From positions 1 to 64,000 of the forward strand of contig JBGFRC010000050.1 of NCBI GenBank assembly GCA_041695325.1: DNA of 64,000 nt, given 5' to 3'. Both the position numbers and the translations under genes were made by a program. Positions 48,348 through 58,600 of this stretch are shown here, piece after piece. This stretch comes from SURF-13 sp041695325. Lineage in GTDB: Bacteria; Pseudomonadota; Gammaproteobacteria; SURF-13. Position 1 is the stretch's first letter. Each line of letters starts with the position of its first letter. Below the pieces are notes generated by a model. The model worked only from the letters and a program-made list of their open reading frames with translations, was not told where the DNA came from and searched no databases.

Positions 48348-48737
48348 TCAGCGCGCAAGCAAGGTCACAAAGGCCAGGGCGTGATCTTCCTCGTCAGCGA
48401 TACTGATGTAGCTCCCGTCCACACCCAGCCTGTTTATCAAGGCCAGCGCCTTGCCGTAATAGTGCAGCACCGGCCTGCCGCTGTTTTCATGCCCGACGCC
48501 GATCTGGCGCGGCGTGATGCCGTGTCCAAACCCGGTGCCCAGCGCCTTGACCGCCGCCTCCTTGGCGGCGAAGCGGCGCGCCAGAAAATGCGCCGGGCGC
48601 TCGCTCCTGGAGAAATCCTCAAGCTCCTTCTCCGTCAGAATACGGCGCGCGAACTTTTCTCCATAACACGAGAGGTTATGCTCCATGCGCGCCACGCGCA
48701 CGATGTCTGTGCCGATGCCGAAGATTCTATCGCTCAT
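48348..48737 (-). CDS. acpS: Holo-[acyl-carrier-protein] synthase
   Basis: A 129-residue phosphopantetheinyl transferase that activates ACP. It has [13 protein letters not shown] (Mg-binding Asp) and [19 protein letters not shown]. Length is normal. Its start overlaps the pdxJ end by 11 bases; recO-pdxJ-acpS is a conserved run in gammaproteobacteria. Confidence 0.96.
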   Translation of the reverse strand: MSDRIFGIGTDIVRVARMEHNLSCYGEKFARRILTEKELEDFSRSERPAHFLARRFAAKEAAVKALGTGFGHGITPRQIGVGHENSGRPVLHYYGKALALINRLGVDGSYISIADEEDHALAFVTLLAR

Positions 48738-49494
48738 GGCGCGCCTCGCGCATCAACTGTTTCATCTCGCGCACCGCCGTAGCGAAGCCGGTGAACAGCG
48801 CGCGCGCCACGATGGCGTGGCCGATGTTGAGTTCGCTGATCCCGGGCAGCGCTGCGACGGCCTGCACGTTATGATAATTCAGGCCGTGTCCGGCGTTGAC
48901 TTGCAGGCCGAGCTTTATTCCGTGCTCCACGGCGCGCACGATGCGCTGCAACTCCTGTTCGCGCGAGGCGGTGCTGGAGCCTGCCCCTGCGAAAGCGGGG
49001 GCATCGGCATAGTGGCCGGTGTGGATTTCAATCACCGGCGCTCCCGCGCGCGCGGCGGCGTCCACCTGGCGCAGATCGGCGTCAATGAACAACGACACAC
49101 GCACACCGGCGTCCTTCAGGCGCGCGCAGGCGGCGCGGATGCGTTCCGGCTGGCCCGCCACGTCCAACCCGCCTTCGGTGGTCAGTTCCTCGCGCCGCTC
49201 CGGTACCAGGCAGCACTCCTGGGGCTTGATGCGCGCGGCGAACGCCAGCATCGCCTCGGTCACCGCCATCTCCAGATTCATGCGCGTCTGCAAAACGCCG
49301 CGTAGCATTTCCACGTCGCGCTCCTGGATGTGACGCCGGTCTTCGCGCAAGTGCAGGGTGACGGCGTCCGCGCCCGCCTGCTCGGCCTCGATGGCGGCCT
49401 GAATGGGATCGGGATAACGCGTGCCCCGTGCCTGGCGCAGCGTAGCCACGTGGTCAATATTGACCCCCAGCAATATGGGCGCAGGCGCCTTCAT
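48727..49494 (-). CDS. pdxJ: Pyridoxine 5'-phosphate synthase, with small repeat insertion
   Basis: A 255-residue TIM-barrel enzyme that closes the pyridoxine ring. It has [53 protein letters not shown] and [12 protein letters not shown]. Between [11 protein letters not shown] and EQELQRI it has about seven residues more than E. coli PdxJ, spelling [12 protein letters not shown]. These are encoded by a hairpin repeat at 48981-49006. The insertion follows the strand bearing the conserved HTG in a normally variable loop. Overlaps recO by 4 bases. Confidence 0.94.
   Translation of the reverse strand: MKAPAPILLGVNIDHVATLRQARGTRYPDPIQAAIEAEQAGADAVTLHLREDRRHIQERDVEMLRGVLQTRMNLEMAVTEAMLAFAARIKPQECCLVPERREELTTEGGLDVAGQPERIRAACARLKDAGVRVSLFIDADLRQVDAAARAGAPVIEIHTGHYADAPAFAGAGSSTASREQELQRIVRAVEHGIKLGLQVNAGHGLNYHNVQAVAALPGISELNIGHAIVARALFTGFATAVREMKQLMREARHER
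48981..49006 (-). repeat. Hairpin repeat inserted in pdxJ
   Basis: GCCCCTGC (48983-48990) pairs with GCGGGGGC (48995-49002) around GAAA. In the gene strand it reads through as DAPAFAGAG, similar to the SPAFAGEG of the unrelated-length repeat in murB. From memory, GCCCCCGCTTTCGCAGGGGC-like repeats are widespread in proteobacterial genomes. Confidence 0.65.
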
Positions 49495-50282
49495 GCGGGC
49501 TCAACACCGGCGTCTGCGGGCGCCTGCCCGTGCATCGCACGCAGACAGGCGGCTTTGGGGTTCATGGTTTTGTGCATGTTAATGAGCAAGGCGCGGCTTT
49601 GCAAAGGCTTGTCGCCAAGATACAGCGCCAGCGCGGCGCGCATCAGCGCTTTAACCTCACGCAGGCTTTGCTCATCGCTTAACTGTTCATTCATAAGAGA
49701 CAGCAAACTTGCGCCGTGCAGCGCGATACCGTGTCCCGTCCCCTCGCACTGCACCGGCCCCTGCTCCAGCCGGTAACGGTACAGTTTGCCGGGTTCGATG
49801 GACGCGCCGTTCTCCACTTCGTGACTCAGCACCAGCGCGTAGCCGATTTCCTTCAGCAAATGTTTTTCAAAGATGCGCAGCGCGCGCTGCTCCTCGGTTG
49901 CAAGAAGGCTGAGGGTCTCCTGGTAAATCGCAAACAGCGCGGGATGCGCGTCGTGCCGGGCGAGCAGGCGCAGCAGCAATTCGTTGAGATAAAAGCCGCT
50001 GATCAGGCTCTGCCCGTCGAGACGCGGCGGCGGGCCGTGAGCCTCCGCCCCGCACAGCGTGGCGAGTTCGCCGCGCCCGGCCCAGGAAACCAGCAGCGGC
50101 TGAAACGGCTGCAATGCGCCGTGCAGGCGCGACTTCGCCGCGCGCGCGCCGCGCGCCACCAGGCCTACGCGCCCATGCTCCGGCGTAAACAACTCCAGCA
50201 ATAAACTGCTGTCGCGGTAAGGGCGCCGGTGCAGCACGTAAGCAGGCTGTAAACTGACGCGCGCGTTATTGACCCGGATCAT
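49491..50282 (-). CDS. recO: DNA repair protein RecO
   Basis: A 263-residue recombination mediator that loads RecA on SSB-coated DNA with RecR. It has an N-terminal OB fold ([34 protein letters not shown]), then the helical region [17 protein letters not shown]. The C-terminal zinc cysteines of Gram-positive RecO are absent, as is usual in gammaproteobacteria. It overlaps era and pdxJ by 4 bases each. Confidence 0.93.
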   Translation of the reverse strand: MIRVNNARVSLQPAYVLHRRPYRDSSLLLELFTPEHGRVGLVARGARAAKSRLHGALQPFQPLLVSWAGRGELATLCGAEAHGPPPRLDGQSLISGFYLNELLLRLLARHDAHPALFAIYQETLSLLATEEQRALRIFEKHLLKEIGYALVLSHEVENGASIEPGKLYRYRLEQGPVQCEGTGHGIALHGASLLSLMNEQLSDEQSLREVKALMRAALALYLGDKPLQSRALLINMHKTMNPKAACLRAMHGQAPADAGVEPA

Positions 50283-51166
50283 TCGTATCCCAGGCCGGCC
50301 AAGGCCTTAACATTGTCGCTCCAGCCCTGCTTGACCCTGACGTGGAGCTGCAAAAACACCTTGGCGTCAAACAGTTTCTCCATCTTGAGGCGCGCCTGCC
50401 GCCCTATCGCCTTCAGGCGCGCGCCGCCCTTGCCGATGACGATGGCCTTTTGCCCCTCGCGCTCCACCCAGATCACCGCCTCGATGCGCAACAGTTTTTC
50501 CTCTCTGGAAAACGCGCCTACCTCCACCGTCGCGGCATAGGGCAGCTCCTTGCCGAGACTGCGCATCAACTGCTCCCGTATCAGTTCCGCAGCAAGAACA
50601 CGCTCGCTGCGGTCGGTGACCTGCTCTTCCGGATAGAATGGCGGACCTTCCGGCAACAGCCGCCGCACCCGCTCCTCCAGCGCGGCCAGATTGTCTCCGC
50701 TCCTGGCCGAGAGCGGAATGATCTGCGCGAAGGTCATCTTTTGCGCCAGGGCATCGAGGTGCGGCAGCAACTTTCTTTTATCAGCAATCTTGTCCACTTT
50801 ATTGATGACCAGAATCACGGGCACATGCACCGCCTTGATGATTTGCAATACATGGTCATCCTGTTCCGTCCAGCGCAATCCCTCCACCACGAACAGAATC
50901 AGGTCCGCCTCGCGCAGGGCGCTTCTGGCGCTCTCGTTCATGTAACGGTTGAGCGCGCGTTTGCCGTGCTCATGCAGGCCCGGCGTGTCCACGTAGATCG
51001 CCTGGCAGCCGACTCCGGTTTTGATGCCGAGGATGCGCTGGCGCGTGGTCTGCGGCTTGCGTGAGGTAATGCTGACTTTCTGCCCTATCAGGCGGTTCAA
51101 CAGCGTGGACTTTCCCACGTTGGGCCGGCCCGCGATGGCCACGAAACCACAGCGATGCTCAGCCAC
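50279..51166 (-). CDS. era: GTPase Era
   Basis: A 295-residue essential GTPase for 16S rRNA processing and 30S assembly. It has G1 GRPNVGKSTLLN, G3 DTPGLHEHGKRALN, G4 NKVDK and a C-terminal KH domain with VIGKGGARLKAIGRQAR. It overlaps rnc by 8 bases and recO by 4. lepB-rnc-era-recO is a conserved gammaproteobacterial operon. Confidence 0.97.
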   Translation of the reverse strand: MAEHRCGFVAIAGRPNVGKSTLLNRLIGQKVSITSRKPQTTRQRILGIKTGVGCQAIYVDTPGLHEHGKRALNRYMNESARSALREADLILFVVEGLRWTEQDDHVLQIIKAVHVPVILVINKVDKIADKRKLLPHLDALAQKMTFAQIIPLSARSGDNLAALEERVRRLLPEGPPFYPEEQVTDRSERVLAAELIREQLMRSLGKELPYAATVEVGAFSREEKLLRIEAVIWVEREGQKAIVIGKGGARLKAIGRQARLKMEKLFDAKVFLQLHVRVKQGWSDNVKALAGLGYE

Positions 51167-51896
51167 GTTCCAGCAGCTCCAGTGCCTTTTGCGCCGCGTT
51201 CTGCTCCGCCTTTCTGCGGCTGCTGCCTGTACCCTGCGTCGGTTGCAATCCGGGCACGCTGCACTCTATCCTGAAGGTTTGCGCGTGCGCCTCGCCGCTC
51301 ACCTGCGCCACGCTGTAGTGCGGCGGCGGCAATTTGCGCGACTGGAGATATTCCTGCAACCGGGTCTTGGGGTCTTTCAACTCCAGCGCGTGCGGCATTG
51401 CACTCAACCGCGCCTGATAGAGCGCCTGCACCACCTTGCGGCACGGCTCCAGGCCGCCGTCGAGATAAATCGCGCCGATCACCGCCTCCAGGGCGTCCGC
51501 CAGCGTGGATTCGCGCCGGTGTCCGCCGCTTTTTTTCTCGCCGGGGCCCAGGGTTAAACAGGCGCCGAGCCGCAAGGAACGCGCGATCTGCGCCAGCGTC
51601 TCGCGCCGCACCAGGCTGGCGCGCAACCGGCTCAAATCACCTTCGCTGGCCCGCGGGTAGCGCCGGTAAAGCTCGGCGGCGATGACGCAATTCAACACCG
51701 CGTCGCCGAGAAACTCCAGCCGCTCATAATTGGCGCCGCCAGCGCTGCGATGCGTGAGCGCATCCTCCAGCAATCGTGTCTCGGTAAATTGGTAGCCCAA
51801 CTCCCGGCACAGCGCGCTCAGAACCCGTTCAGGATCTGCTGCGCGTTTGTGATCCGGGGCCATCCGGTGCTCAGAATCCGGGGGCACCGAGTTCAA
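51159..51896 (-). CDS. rnc: Ribonuclease III
   Basis: A 245-residue double-strand-specific endonuclease for rRNA and mRNA processing. The catalytic signature ERLEFLGDAVLN and the second acidic region TLADALEAVIGAIYLDGG are present, then a dsRNA-binding domain (DPKTRLQEYLQ, GTGSSRRKAEQNAAQKAL). The annotated start at 51896 overlaps the upstream stop (ATGA). A shorter start at MAPDHKR is possible. Confidence 0.96.
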   Translation of the reverse strand: MNSVPPDSEHRMAPDHKRAADPERVLSALCRELGYQFTETRLLEDALTHRSAGGANYERLEFLGDAVLNCVIAAELYRRYPRASEGDLSRLRASLVRRETLAQIARSLRLGACLTLGPGEKKSGGHRRESTLADALEAVIGAIYLDGGLEPCRKVVQALYQARLSAMPHALELKDPKTRLQEYLQSRKLPPPHYSVAQVSGEAHAQTFRIECSVPGLQPTQGTGSSRRKAEQNAAQKALELLERG

Positions 51897-52258
51897 CGGG
51901 CGGCGAGCTCCGCGCTCTTGTCAAACTTGGCGACGAAGTCCAGATTGCCGACCAGTTCGCCGCGCACCTCGTACACCACCCGCACTCGCATGCCGCCGGG
52001 ACGCGTCTGTACTTCAATGTTGTTGCGACTCACATGCTCCACGTCGTCCACCTCAAACCGCCGTTCCAGGGCTTCAAGCACTTCTTCCTTGCCCTTGACG
52101 ATGAGATCCGGGTCGCCCTTCAGGCTTTCCAGGGCAGTCTGCACCTTGAAGCTCTCCAGATAGATCGGCAGCAGCTTCAGGCTCAGCAGGGCAAAGGCGC
52201 CCACGAAGACCAGCAGTAACAGCACACCGATGAAACCCATGCCACGTTGTTTACGCAT
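51893..52258 (-). CDS. DUF4845 membrane protein
   Basis: A 121-residue protein of unknown function. It has an N-terminal MRKQRGMGFIGVLLLLVFVG that resembles a type IV prepilin start (G-M-G-F before a hydrophobic helix), then a periplasmic domain with VDDVEHVSRNNIEV. The ATG at 52258 is chosen because AAGGAG lies 6 bases upstream; an in-frame ATG at 52288 lies inside lepB. A DUF4845 gene between lepB and rnc is usual in this group. Whether PilD (34814-35707) processes it is unknown. Confidence 0.85.
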   Translation of the reverse strand: MRKQRGMGFIGVLLLLVFVGAFALLSLKLLPIYLESFKVQTALESLKGDPDLIVKGKEEVLEALERRFEVDDVEHVSRNNIEVQTRPGGMRVRVVYEVRGELVGNLDFVAKFDKSAELAAR

Positions 52259-52280
52259 GTGAGTCTCCTTCAAGATAAGG

Positions 52281-53105
52281 CTATTCAATCCTGGTGCCGA
52301 TGCGCCGCCAGGCGATGACGCCGTCCGCGGACCAGTCCCAGTTCATCCAGATCATGACCGCCCTGCCCACCAGGTTCCGGTCCGCGACCGTGCCCCAGTA
52401 ACGGCTGTCATTGCTGTTGTCGCGGTTGTCGCCCATCACGAAATACCGGCCCTCCGGGACGATGAACTCACCCTCGCCCGAAACCTGGCCGGGACGAACC
52501 AGGATGGCATGTGCCGTTCCGTACAGGCCCTCGTTGAAAATCTGCGCACCCGTCATGACCGCCCCCGCGCCGTACCCCAGGTACGTCCCTGCCGGCTGTT
52601 GCGGCACGGGCTTGCCGTTTATGGTCAGCGTCTTATGGTAATAGGCAATCCGATCGCCGGGCAAGCCTACTACGCGCTTGATGTAATCCACCTTGGGATC
52701 GGGCGGGAAGCGGAACACCACTACGTCGCCGCGCTGCGGCGCGCCGAGATCAATGAATTTCCGGTCCAGCACGGGGAGGCGCAGGCCGTAAGCGAATTTA
52801 TTCACCAGGATAAAATCGCCGGTGAGCAGGGTCGGCATCATGGAGTTGGACGGGATGCGGAACGGCTCCGCCAGAAACGAGCGCAGCAGCAGCACGATGA
52901 GAAACACCGGAAACAGCGAGCGCGCGTATTCCACCAGCAGCGGCTCGCGCCCCTTGGGTTCGTGCGCCGGCCGTTCGCGCAACGGCGGGGAGACCTGGGC
53001 TAGACGCGCGCGCCGCCTGGGCCCCCACAGCCACGCGTCCAGCGCCCAGATCACGCCGCATGCCACGGTCGCCAAAACCAGAAACAACTCGAAATCGAAA
53101 TTCAT
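52281..53105 (-). CDS. lepB: Signal peptidase I
   Basis: A 274-residue inner-membrane peptidase that removes Sec and Tat signal peptides. It has two N-terminal transmembrane segments ([20 protein letters not shown] and [15 protein letters not shown]), the catalytic Ser in PSNSMMPTL, the general-base Lys in [12 protein letters not shown], and box [12 protein letters not shown]. It overlaps lepA by 4 bases. Confidence 0.97.
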   Translation of the reverse strand: MNFDFELFLVLATVACGVIWALDAWLWGPRRRARLAQVSPPLRERPAHEPKGREPLLVEYARSLFPVFLIVLLLRSFLAEPFRIPSNSMMPTLLTGDFILVNKFAYGLRLPVLDRKFIDLGAPQRGDVVVFRFPPDPKVDYIKRVVGLPGDRIAYYHKTLTINGKPVPQQPAGTYLGYGAGAVMTGAQIFNEGLYGTAHAILVRPGQVSGEGEFIVPEGRYFVMGDNRDNSNDSRYWGTVADRNLVGRAVMIWMNWDWSADGVIAWRRIGTRIE

Positions 53106-54907
53106 TTTCCCTTACCCACCTGCAGCACCGCTAAAAACGCTTCTTGTGGAATCTCCACCTTGCCCAGTTGTTTCATGCGCTTCTTGCCCTCTTTTTGCCG
53201 CTCCAGCAGCTTGCGTTTGCGGGTGATGTCTCCGCCGTAGCATTTGGCGGTGACGTTTTTCCTCAGCGCCTTCACCGTCTCGCGCGCAATCACGTGCGAC
53301 CCGATGGCGGCCTGAATCGCCACCTCGAACATCTGCCTCGGAATGATCTGCTTCATCTTTTCCGCCAGCTCGCGCCCGCGGTAAAAGCTCTGCTCCCGGT
53401 GCACAATGACCGACAATGCGTCCACGCGCTCGCCGTTGATGAGTATGTCCAGTTTGACCAGGTCCGCGGGCTGAAAGCGCTCAAAGCTGTAATTAAACGA
53501 GGCGTAACCGCGGCTGACCGACTTCAGCCGGTCAAAAAAGTCCAGCACCACCTCGTTCAGCGGCAGCTCATACGTGAGCGCCACCTGGCTGCCGAGATAC
53601 TGCATGTTCTTCTGCACGCCGCGTTTTTCCACGCACAGCTTAATCACGTCGCCCAGATACTGCGGCGGCAACAGCATGTCGGCGCGAATGACGGGCTCGC
53701 GCATTTCCGCGATGCGGCTCGCCTCCGGCAGCCTGGCGGGGTTGTCCACGCGCAGCACCTCGCCCTGCGTGGTCAACACCTCGTAGATCACGGTAGGCGC
53801 GGTGGTGATGAGATTGAGCCGGTATTCGCGCTCCAGGCGCTCCTGCACGATCTCCATGTGCAACAGGCCGAGGAAGCCGCAGCGGAAACCGAAGCCCAGG
53901 GCCTGCGAGGTCTCCGGTTCGTAGTGCAGCGCCGCGTCGTTCAGGCGCAGCTTGGCCAGCGCCTCGCGGAAATCCTCGTAGTCCTCGGAGTCCACCGGAA
54001 ACAGTCCGGCGAACACGCGCGGCTGGATCGGCTTGAAGCCGGGCAGCGCCTGCGGCGCGGGGCGGTCTTCATGGGTGAGGGTGTCGCCCACCGGCGCGCC
54101 GTTGATCTCCTTGATGCCGGCGATGACAAACCCCACCTCTCCCGCCTTGAGCGCGCCGCTCTCCACGCGCTTGGGGGTAAAGATACCGATCTTGTCGGCC
54201 TGATGCGTCCTGCCCGTGGACATCACCCTGATCTTGTCCCCGGCGCTGATCGTGCCTTGCATCACGCGCACCAGGGTGACGACGCCAAGGAAGTTGTCGA
54301 ACCAGGAATCTATGATGAGCGCCTGCAACGGCGCCCGTTCGTCGCCCTTGGGCGGCGGAATGCGCAGAATCAGCTCCTCCAGCAGATCCGTGACGCCGAG
54401 GCCGGTGCGCGCGCTGACGCGCAATGCATTGTGCGCCTCGATGCCGATCACCTCCTCGATCTCCCTGATGACGCGTTCCGGATCGGCGGTGGGGAGATCA
54501 ATCTTGTTCAGCACCGGCAGCACTTCCAGCCCCTGCTCCAGCGCGGTGTAGCAGTTGGCGACGCTCTGCGCGCCCACGCCCTGCGCGGCGTCCACCACCA
54601 GCAGCGCGCCCTCGCACGCGGCGAGCGAGCGCGACACCTCGTAGGAAAAATCCACGTGGCCTGGGGTGTCAATGAAATTCAACAGATAGGTATTGCCGTC
54701 GCGCGCGGGGTAATTGAGCGACACCGCCTGGGCCTTGATGGTGATGCCGCGCTCACGCTCCAGTTCCATGGAGTCCAGCACCTGCTCCGCCATTTCGCGT
54801 TTGCTCAAGCCGCCGCAGATTTCAATGATGCGGTCGGCCAGCGTGGACTTGCCGTGATCTATGTGCGCGATGATGGAGAAATTGCGGATGTGTTTGAGGG
54901 GAACCAC
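53102..54907 (-). CDS. lepA: Elongation factor 4 (LepA)
   Basis: A translational GTPase that back-translocates or assists assembly of ribosomes. It has [42 protein letters not shown], domains III-V and a basic LepA C-terminal domain ([20 protein letters not shown]). The GTG at 54907 gives 601 residues (E. coli 599) and the start [13 protein letters not shown], with AAGG 5 bases upstream. An ATG at 54931 would add 8 residues but lies too close to the TATAAT at 54934-54939. Confidence 0.95.
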   Translation of the reverse strand: MVPLKHIRNFSIIAHIDHGKSTLADRIIEICGGLSKREMAEQVLDSMELERERGITIKAQAVSLNYPARDGNTYLLNFIDTPGHVDFSYEVSRSLAACEGALLVVDAAQGVGAQSVANCYTALEQGLEVLPVLNKIDLPTADPERVIREIEEVIGIEAHNALRVSARTGLGVTDLLEELILRIPPPKGDERAPLQALIIDSWFDNFLGVVTLVRVMQGTISAGDKIRVMSTGRTHQADKIGIFTPKRVESGALKAGEVGFVIAGIKEINGAPVGDTLTHEDRPAPQALPGFKPIQPRVFAGLFPVDSEDYEDFREALAKLRLNDAALHYEPETSQALGFGFRCGFLGLLHMEIVQERLEREYRLNLITTAPTVIYEVLTTQGEVLRVDNPARLPEASRIAEMREPVIRADMLLPPQYLGDVIKLCVEKRGVQKNMQYLGSQVALTYELPLNEVVLDFFDRLKSVSRGYASFNYSFERFQPADLVKLDILINGERVDALSVIVHREQSFYRGRELAEKMKQIIPRQMFEVAIQAAIGSHVIARETVKALRKNVTAKCYGGDITRKRKLLERQKEGKKRMKQLGKVEIPQEAFLAVLQVGKGK

Positions 54908-54933
54908 GAATGCCTTACCTGGAAATTGCATCC

Positions 54934-54939
54934 ATTATA
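54934..54939 (-). promoter_or_regulatory. Candidate -10 for lepA
   Basis: A perfect TATAAT on the minus strand (ATTATA on plus). A start site about 7 bases on would fall just inside the first ATG, supporting GTG 54907 as lepA's start. The expected -35 position is occupied by the GC-rich terminator hairpin and shows no consensus. Confidence 0.35.
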
Positions 54940-54940
54940 A

Positions 54941-54967
54941 AGCAGAAAGCCGGCGCCAGGCCGGCTT
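54941..54967 (-). terminator. Rho-independent terminator after the cytochrome gene
   Basis: On the minus strand an 8-bp GC-rich stem, AAGCCGGC with GCCGGCTT (54947-54954 and 54960-54967) around a 5-base loop, followed by TTTCTGCTTTAT-type sequence. A second stem, GCGGGTTTT-CTA-AAAACCCGC (54990-55010), sits just upstream. Both lie between the cytochrome stop at 55033 and lepA. Confidence 0.6.
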
Positions 54968-55032
54968 ATAAAAGAAGATGCTCGACCCGGCGGGTTTTTA
55001 GAAAACCCGCGGACGGCCTTTCAGGATTTTCT

Positions 55033-55551
55033 TCAGCCGAGCGCCAGGATGAAATCCACCAGCTTTTCGATGTCGGCATCGGCCACGCGCGGAGAATACG
55101 GAGGCATCACGCCCATCTGCCAGTCTCCGCGGCCGCCCTTCTTGGTCCACTCCACCAGTATCTTCTTGGCGTCCGGGTTGCCCTTGTACTTGGCGGCGAC
55201 GTCATTCCAGGACGGACCGACGCGTTTGGTTTCCACGTGGTGGCAGGCGAGGCAGCCGCTGCTCCTGGCGAGCGCCAGGCCGGCCTCCATGTCCAGCGCG
55301 CCAGACTGCCCCGGGGTAGGGGCAGTGGCTGGAGCCTCGGGGCTCGGCGCGGAAGGCACTTCCGCGGGAACCGGTGCAGCAGGCTCGGCGGCGGGTGCTT
55401 CAGCAGCCGGGGCTTCAGCGGCGGGCGCGGCCGGGGCTTCAGCCGCGGGCGCGGCCTGTTCCGCGGGCGCAGTGGGAGCGGGTTCTTCTTTTCTGTCGCA
55501 GGCCGTGAGCAACGCGGCAAGTACTGCGGCAATCACAAACGAATGCTTCAT
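55033..55551 (-). CDS. Monohaem cytochrome c lipoprotein with Ala/Pro-rich linker
   Basis: A 172-residue exported protein. The signal peptide ends in a lipobox-like LLTAC (Cys18). Residues 20-80 are a repetitive linker built from PAAEAP-like units. A class I cytochrome c domain then has haem site CLACH (100-104) and a Met ligand in MGVMPPYS near the C-terminus. The ATG at 55551 is chosen, with GAGGAAAT upstream. It probably tethers an electron carrier to a membrane. The redox partner is unknown. It lies between yhdP and lepA and ends at a terminator. Confidence 0.88.
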   Translation of the reverse strand: MKHSFVIAAVLAALLTACDRKEEPAPTAPAEQAAPAAEAPAAPAAEAPAAEAPAAEPAAPVPAEVPSAPSPEAPATAPTPGQSGALDMEAGLALARSSGCLACHHVETKRVGPSWNDVAAKYKGNPDAKKILVEWTKKGGRGDWQMGVMPPYSPRVADADIEKLVDFILALG

Positions 55552-55664
55552 TTTATTTCCTCGAACGGTTGTTGAAATGAGTGATGGGTTTAACCCTGTG
55601 CCTCGTATGGCGAGACACATTTAAAGTTTAGCAGATTCCCGCCTTGTCCGCTAGGCGCGTTCCC

Positions 55665-58600
55665 TCAACCGGCGGGCGCCGCCTGCGCCTCCGGCATCTT
55701 GTCATTGGACTTGATCGGCTCGATGACCGGGTCCTGCCACGACCCTTTCACCGTGTATTGCACGCGCGCGATGCCGCCTATGCCCGGCTTAAACAGCCTC
55801 TCAAGCAGATAGAGGCCGGTGCCGATGCCGATCCCGACCGGGCCACCCAGCGCCCCGGCCAGCGGCAGGGTAGCGCCGATGTTGGGCGCCACCGTCGCCA
55901 CTTGATCGTAATCCCTGGCGGCAAGTCCAATGCGCCCGGACACGCTGATCTGGGCCGCCGGTCCCTCCATGACCAGATTATTGGTATAGGCGTCGCCTTT
56001 GTCCAGCGTGAAGGCGCCCTCGATGCGATCAAAGCTGAACCCCTCGCCGAACAAATCGCGGAAATCGAGCAGCAGGCGGCGCGGCAAGGCCTGCAAGCTG
56101 AGCAGGCCGAACACGCGCGCCGCGCCCGGTTCGATTTCCAGCAAGCGTCCCTGCTTGGCGTTGAGCGCCAGCGTGCCGCTTAAGCGCGCCGGGGCAAAAT
56201 CGCCGGGCCCCCCAGGCCAGTGCACGGACGCCTCCATGCGCGCCTTGCCGCCCGCGACGGTTTCAGCGTAACCAAGCTGGGCCAGCGCCTTGCCGAAATC
56301 GGCGCTGTCCACGCTGGCGTCCAGGCGCGACTGCTGCGCGTCATCCGACGCCGTCCATTCCCCCATGCCTTGTATTTGCATGTGGGGCGAAACCAGCTGC
56401 ACTTTTTCAAAGCGCAGGCCGCTTGGCTGTTTAACGGCTTCCAGCATGAGGGCGCCGAAATCCGCATCGCCGTATTTCACGCTTTGACTGGTGATGTGCA
56501 GCGCGGGCCAGTTGCGCGGATCAAACTTCGCCTTGCGCTCGCCGGCTGGTTGGGTGAAATGCAAGCGTTGCAGGGTCATGGTCAGGCGAGGCGCTGCGCC
56601 CCCCGCCCACTGCGCCCGGCCCGCGATCTCGGCGCTGTCGAACTCGGCGTCCCACACCTCTGCCCTGCGCTGGGCGCGCAGGCTGAGGTTGGTAAAGCGC
56701 CGTTCCGCCAGCTCCAGCACCCCGAGCCGCACGTCCAGGCTGTTCAGCAGCCGCCAAGTACCGTCCGTGCGCGCGCCGCCTTGCGTCCGGGCAAAATACT
56801 CCCGCCAGCCGTCGAGGTCGAGCGCAAGATGCGGAGCCTCGCCGCTGACGCGCAGGCCTTGCGCGGGCAGCACCGCATCGGCGCCTCCCAAACGCAGCTC
56901 ACCCCGCTTGATGACCCAACCCGGCCTGTCCCGCTGTTTCTCCTCGCTTATCTCAAAAATTCCATTCCAGCGCTCTCCATAGCGCAGCGTGAAACGGCGC
57001 TCGCGCGCCTTGCCCAGTTCCATGGCGAAACGCGCCTCGAGCGGCTCCTCCGCCGGCTTGGCCAGCGGCTGCGGCAGGCGCACCGTCACGCCGCGCAGCG
57101 AGGAACTGAGCATCAGCGTGGCCTGCACCTGTTTCGCCTCGTCCTCCACAAGACGCAATCCGGCGCTCCAATCGGTCTCGCCTTCCAGGTCCTTGAACCA
57201 GTCCGCCTTGACATTCGGCGCCAGCGCGTTCAGTTGCTGGACGAGCTGCGCCGGCGTGGCGCGGCTGTGCAGCTCGATCAAGGTGCTGCGCCCTGCGCCG
57301 GGGGCTTCTTCCGAGTGGATGTCCATCTGGCCGGGCCTGCCGCCCAGACTCACGGCGATGTTGCGTCCGCTGAGCGTCATGGCCTGAGTGAAGCTGATCG
57401 TGCCGTTGATGGCGTCAATCTCGATGGGGGGGGCTGACTCCTGCGCGATACGCAGAGCGCTGTCGCGCAGCTCCAGCGCGCCCTGTACGCGGTTTGGTTC
57501 AGGCGAGATCGGAATCAGCATCTCCAGATTCAACAGGCTCTGCCCCGTTGCGCTCACGCCCCTGAGATAAGCGCCGAAGCGTTCATTGAGCGGGCTCTCC
57601 TTGAGCAAGCGCAACACGTCCGACGTCGGGCCGCGCGCCTTGCCCCGCACCGTAAGCTGCGGTTCGCGCACGAAGACGTCCGGGATCAGCGCGCGCGCCT
57701 CCACCACCTGCGCGTTGAAAATCTTCGCGCTCGCCACATCAATCTGCAAACCGCGGTTGCGTAACACGACTTCGGCCTCCATCTCCCCCAGCCACGGCCA
57801 GCCAGGCTCGTAGGCGAACACCATGGCGCTCACGCGTGCGCGCGCCTCGAAGCTGCCGTTGCCGGCGTCGAACGGGAATTCATCCAGACGCCCGTGCAAC
57901 AGCAGCGCGGCGTTGCTGATCTCGCCGCTCACCAGGGCCTGATCCAGCCAACGCAGCGCCTTGGGGCTGAGGCGCTGCACCGGCAGGTATTTGCTCACCG
58001 CCGCGACATTGACGTGTTGCAGCCGCGCCTGCGCGTTGACAAACGGCATACGCTCGCCGCGCGTCCATTCCAGGGAGGCGCCGAGACGCAGATCAAAATC
58101 CGGATTTTTTAACGCCAGATCGCCGCTGTTAAGCGACCAACCTTCCGTGTCCCGTCGCCAGTCCACGCGGCCGCGCGCGCTGTCGAGGGCAAGCGGCGCG
58201 CGCAACTCCGGGCCAAAATCAAAACGCAGCGGCGCACCCTGCAACGTCAGCGTGCCCGCAGCGTGATCGCCGTGCAGCACCCCGCCCACTATCTGCATAC
58301 CGGGCATGGATCGCCAAGGCGAGGTGCGCAGGTTGCGCAACTGGGCGCGGATATACCAGCGCGCATCCGGCGCGAAGGGATCGGCGAGGGTCACGCGCAC
58401 GCGCGCGTCATGCAGCTCGCCGCGCGGCTGCGCGCCGCGCAGGCTCTCCTTGAGCCTGGCGGCCAGCGCGCGGTTGACCAACAAGGCCTGGCTCGCGTCT
58501 TCCAGGCGCAGCAGGCTGAACTGGCCGTCCACGGTGTCGCCCGCACGCAGCACACGGAACGAAGACGGGGCGCTGACGGCGCCGTCGCGCGCCACGACAA

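Noticed and set aside
53144..54940. 598-codon plus-strand open frame antisense to lepA
   Set aside because: Codon-position GC bias of the opposite strand explains it; lepA is complete on the minus strand.
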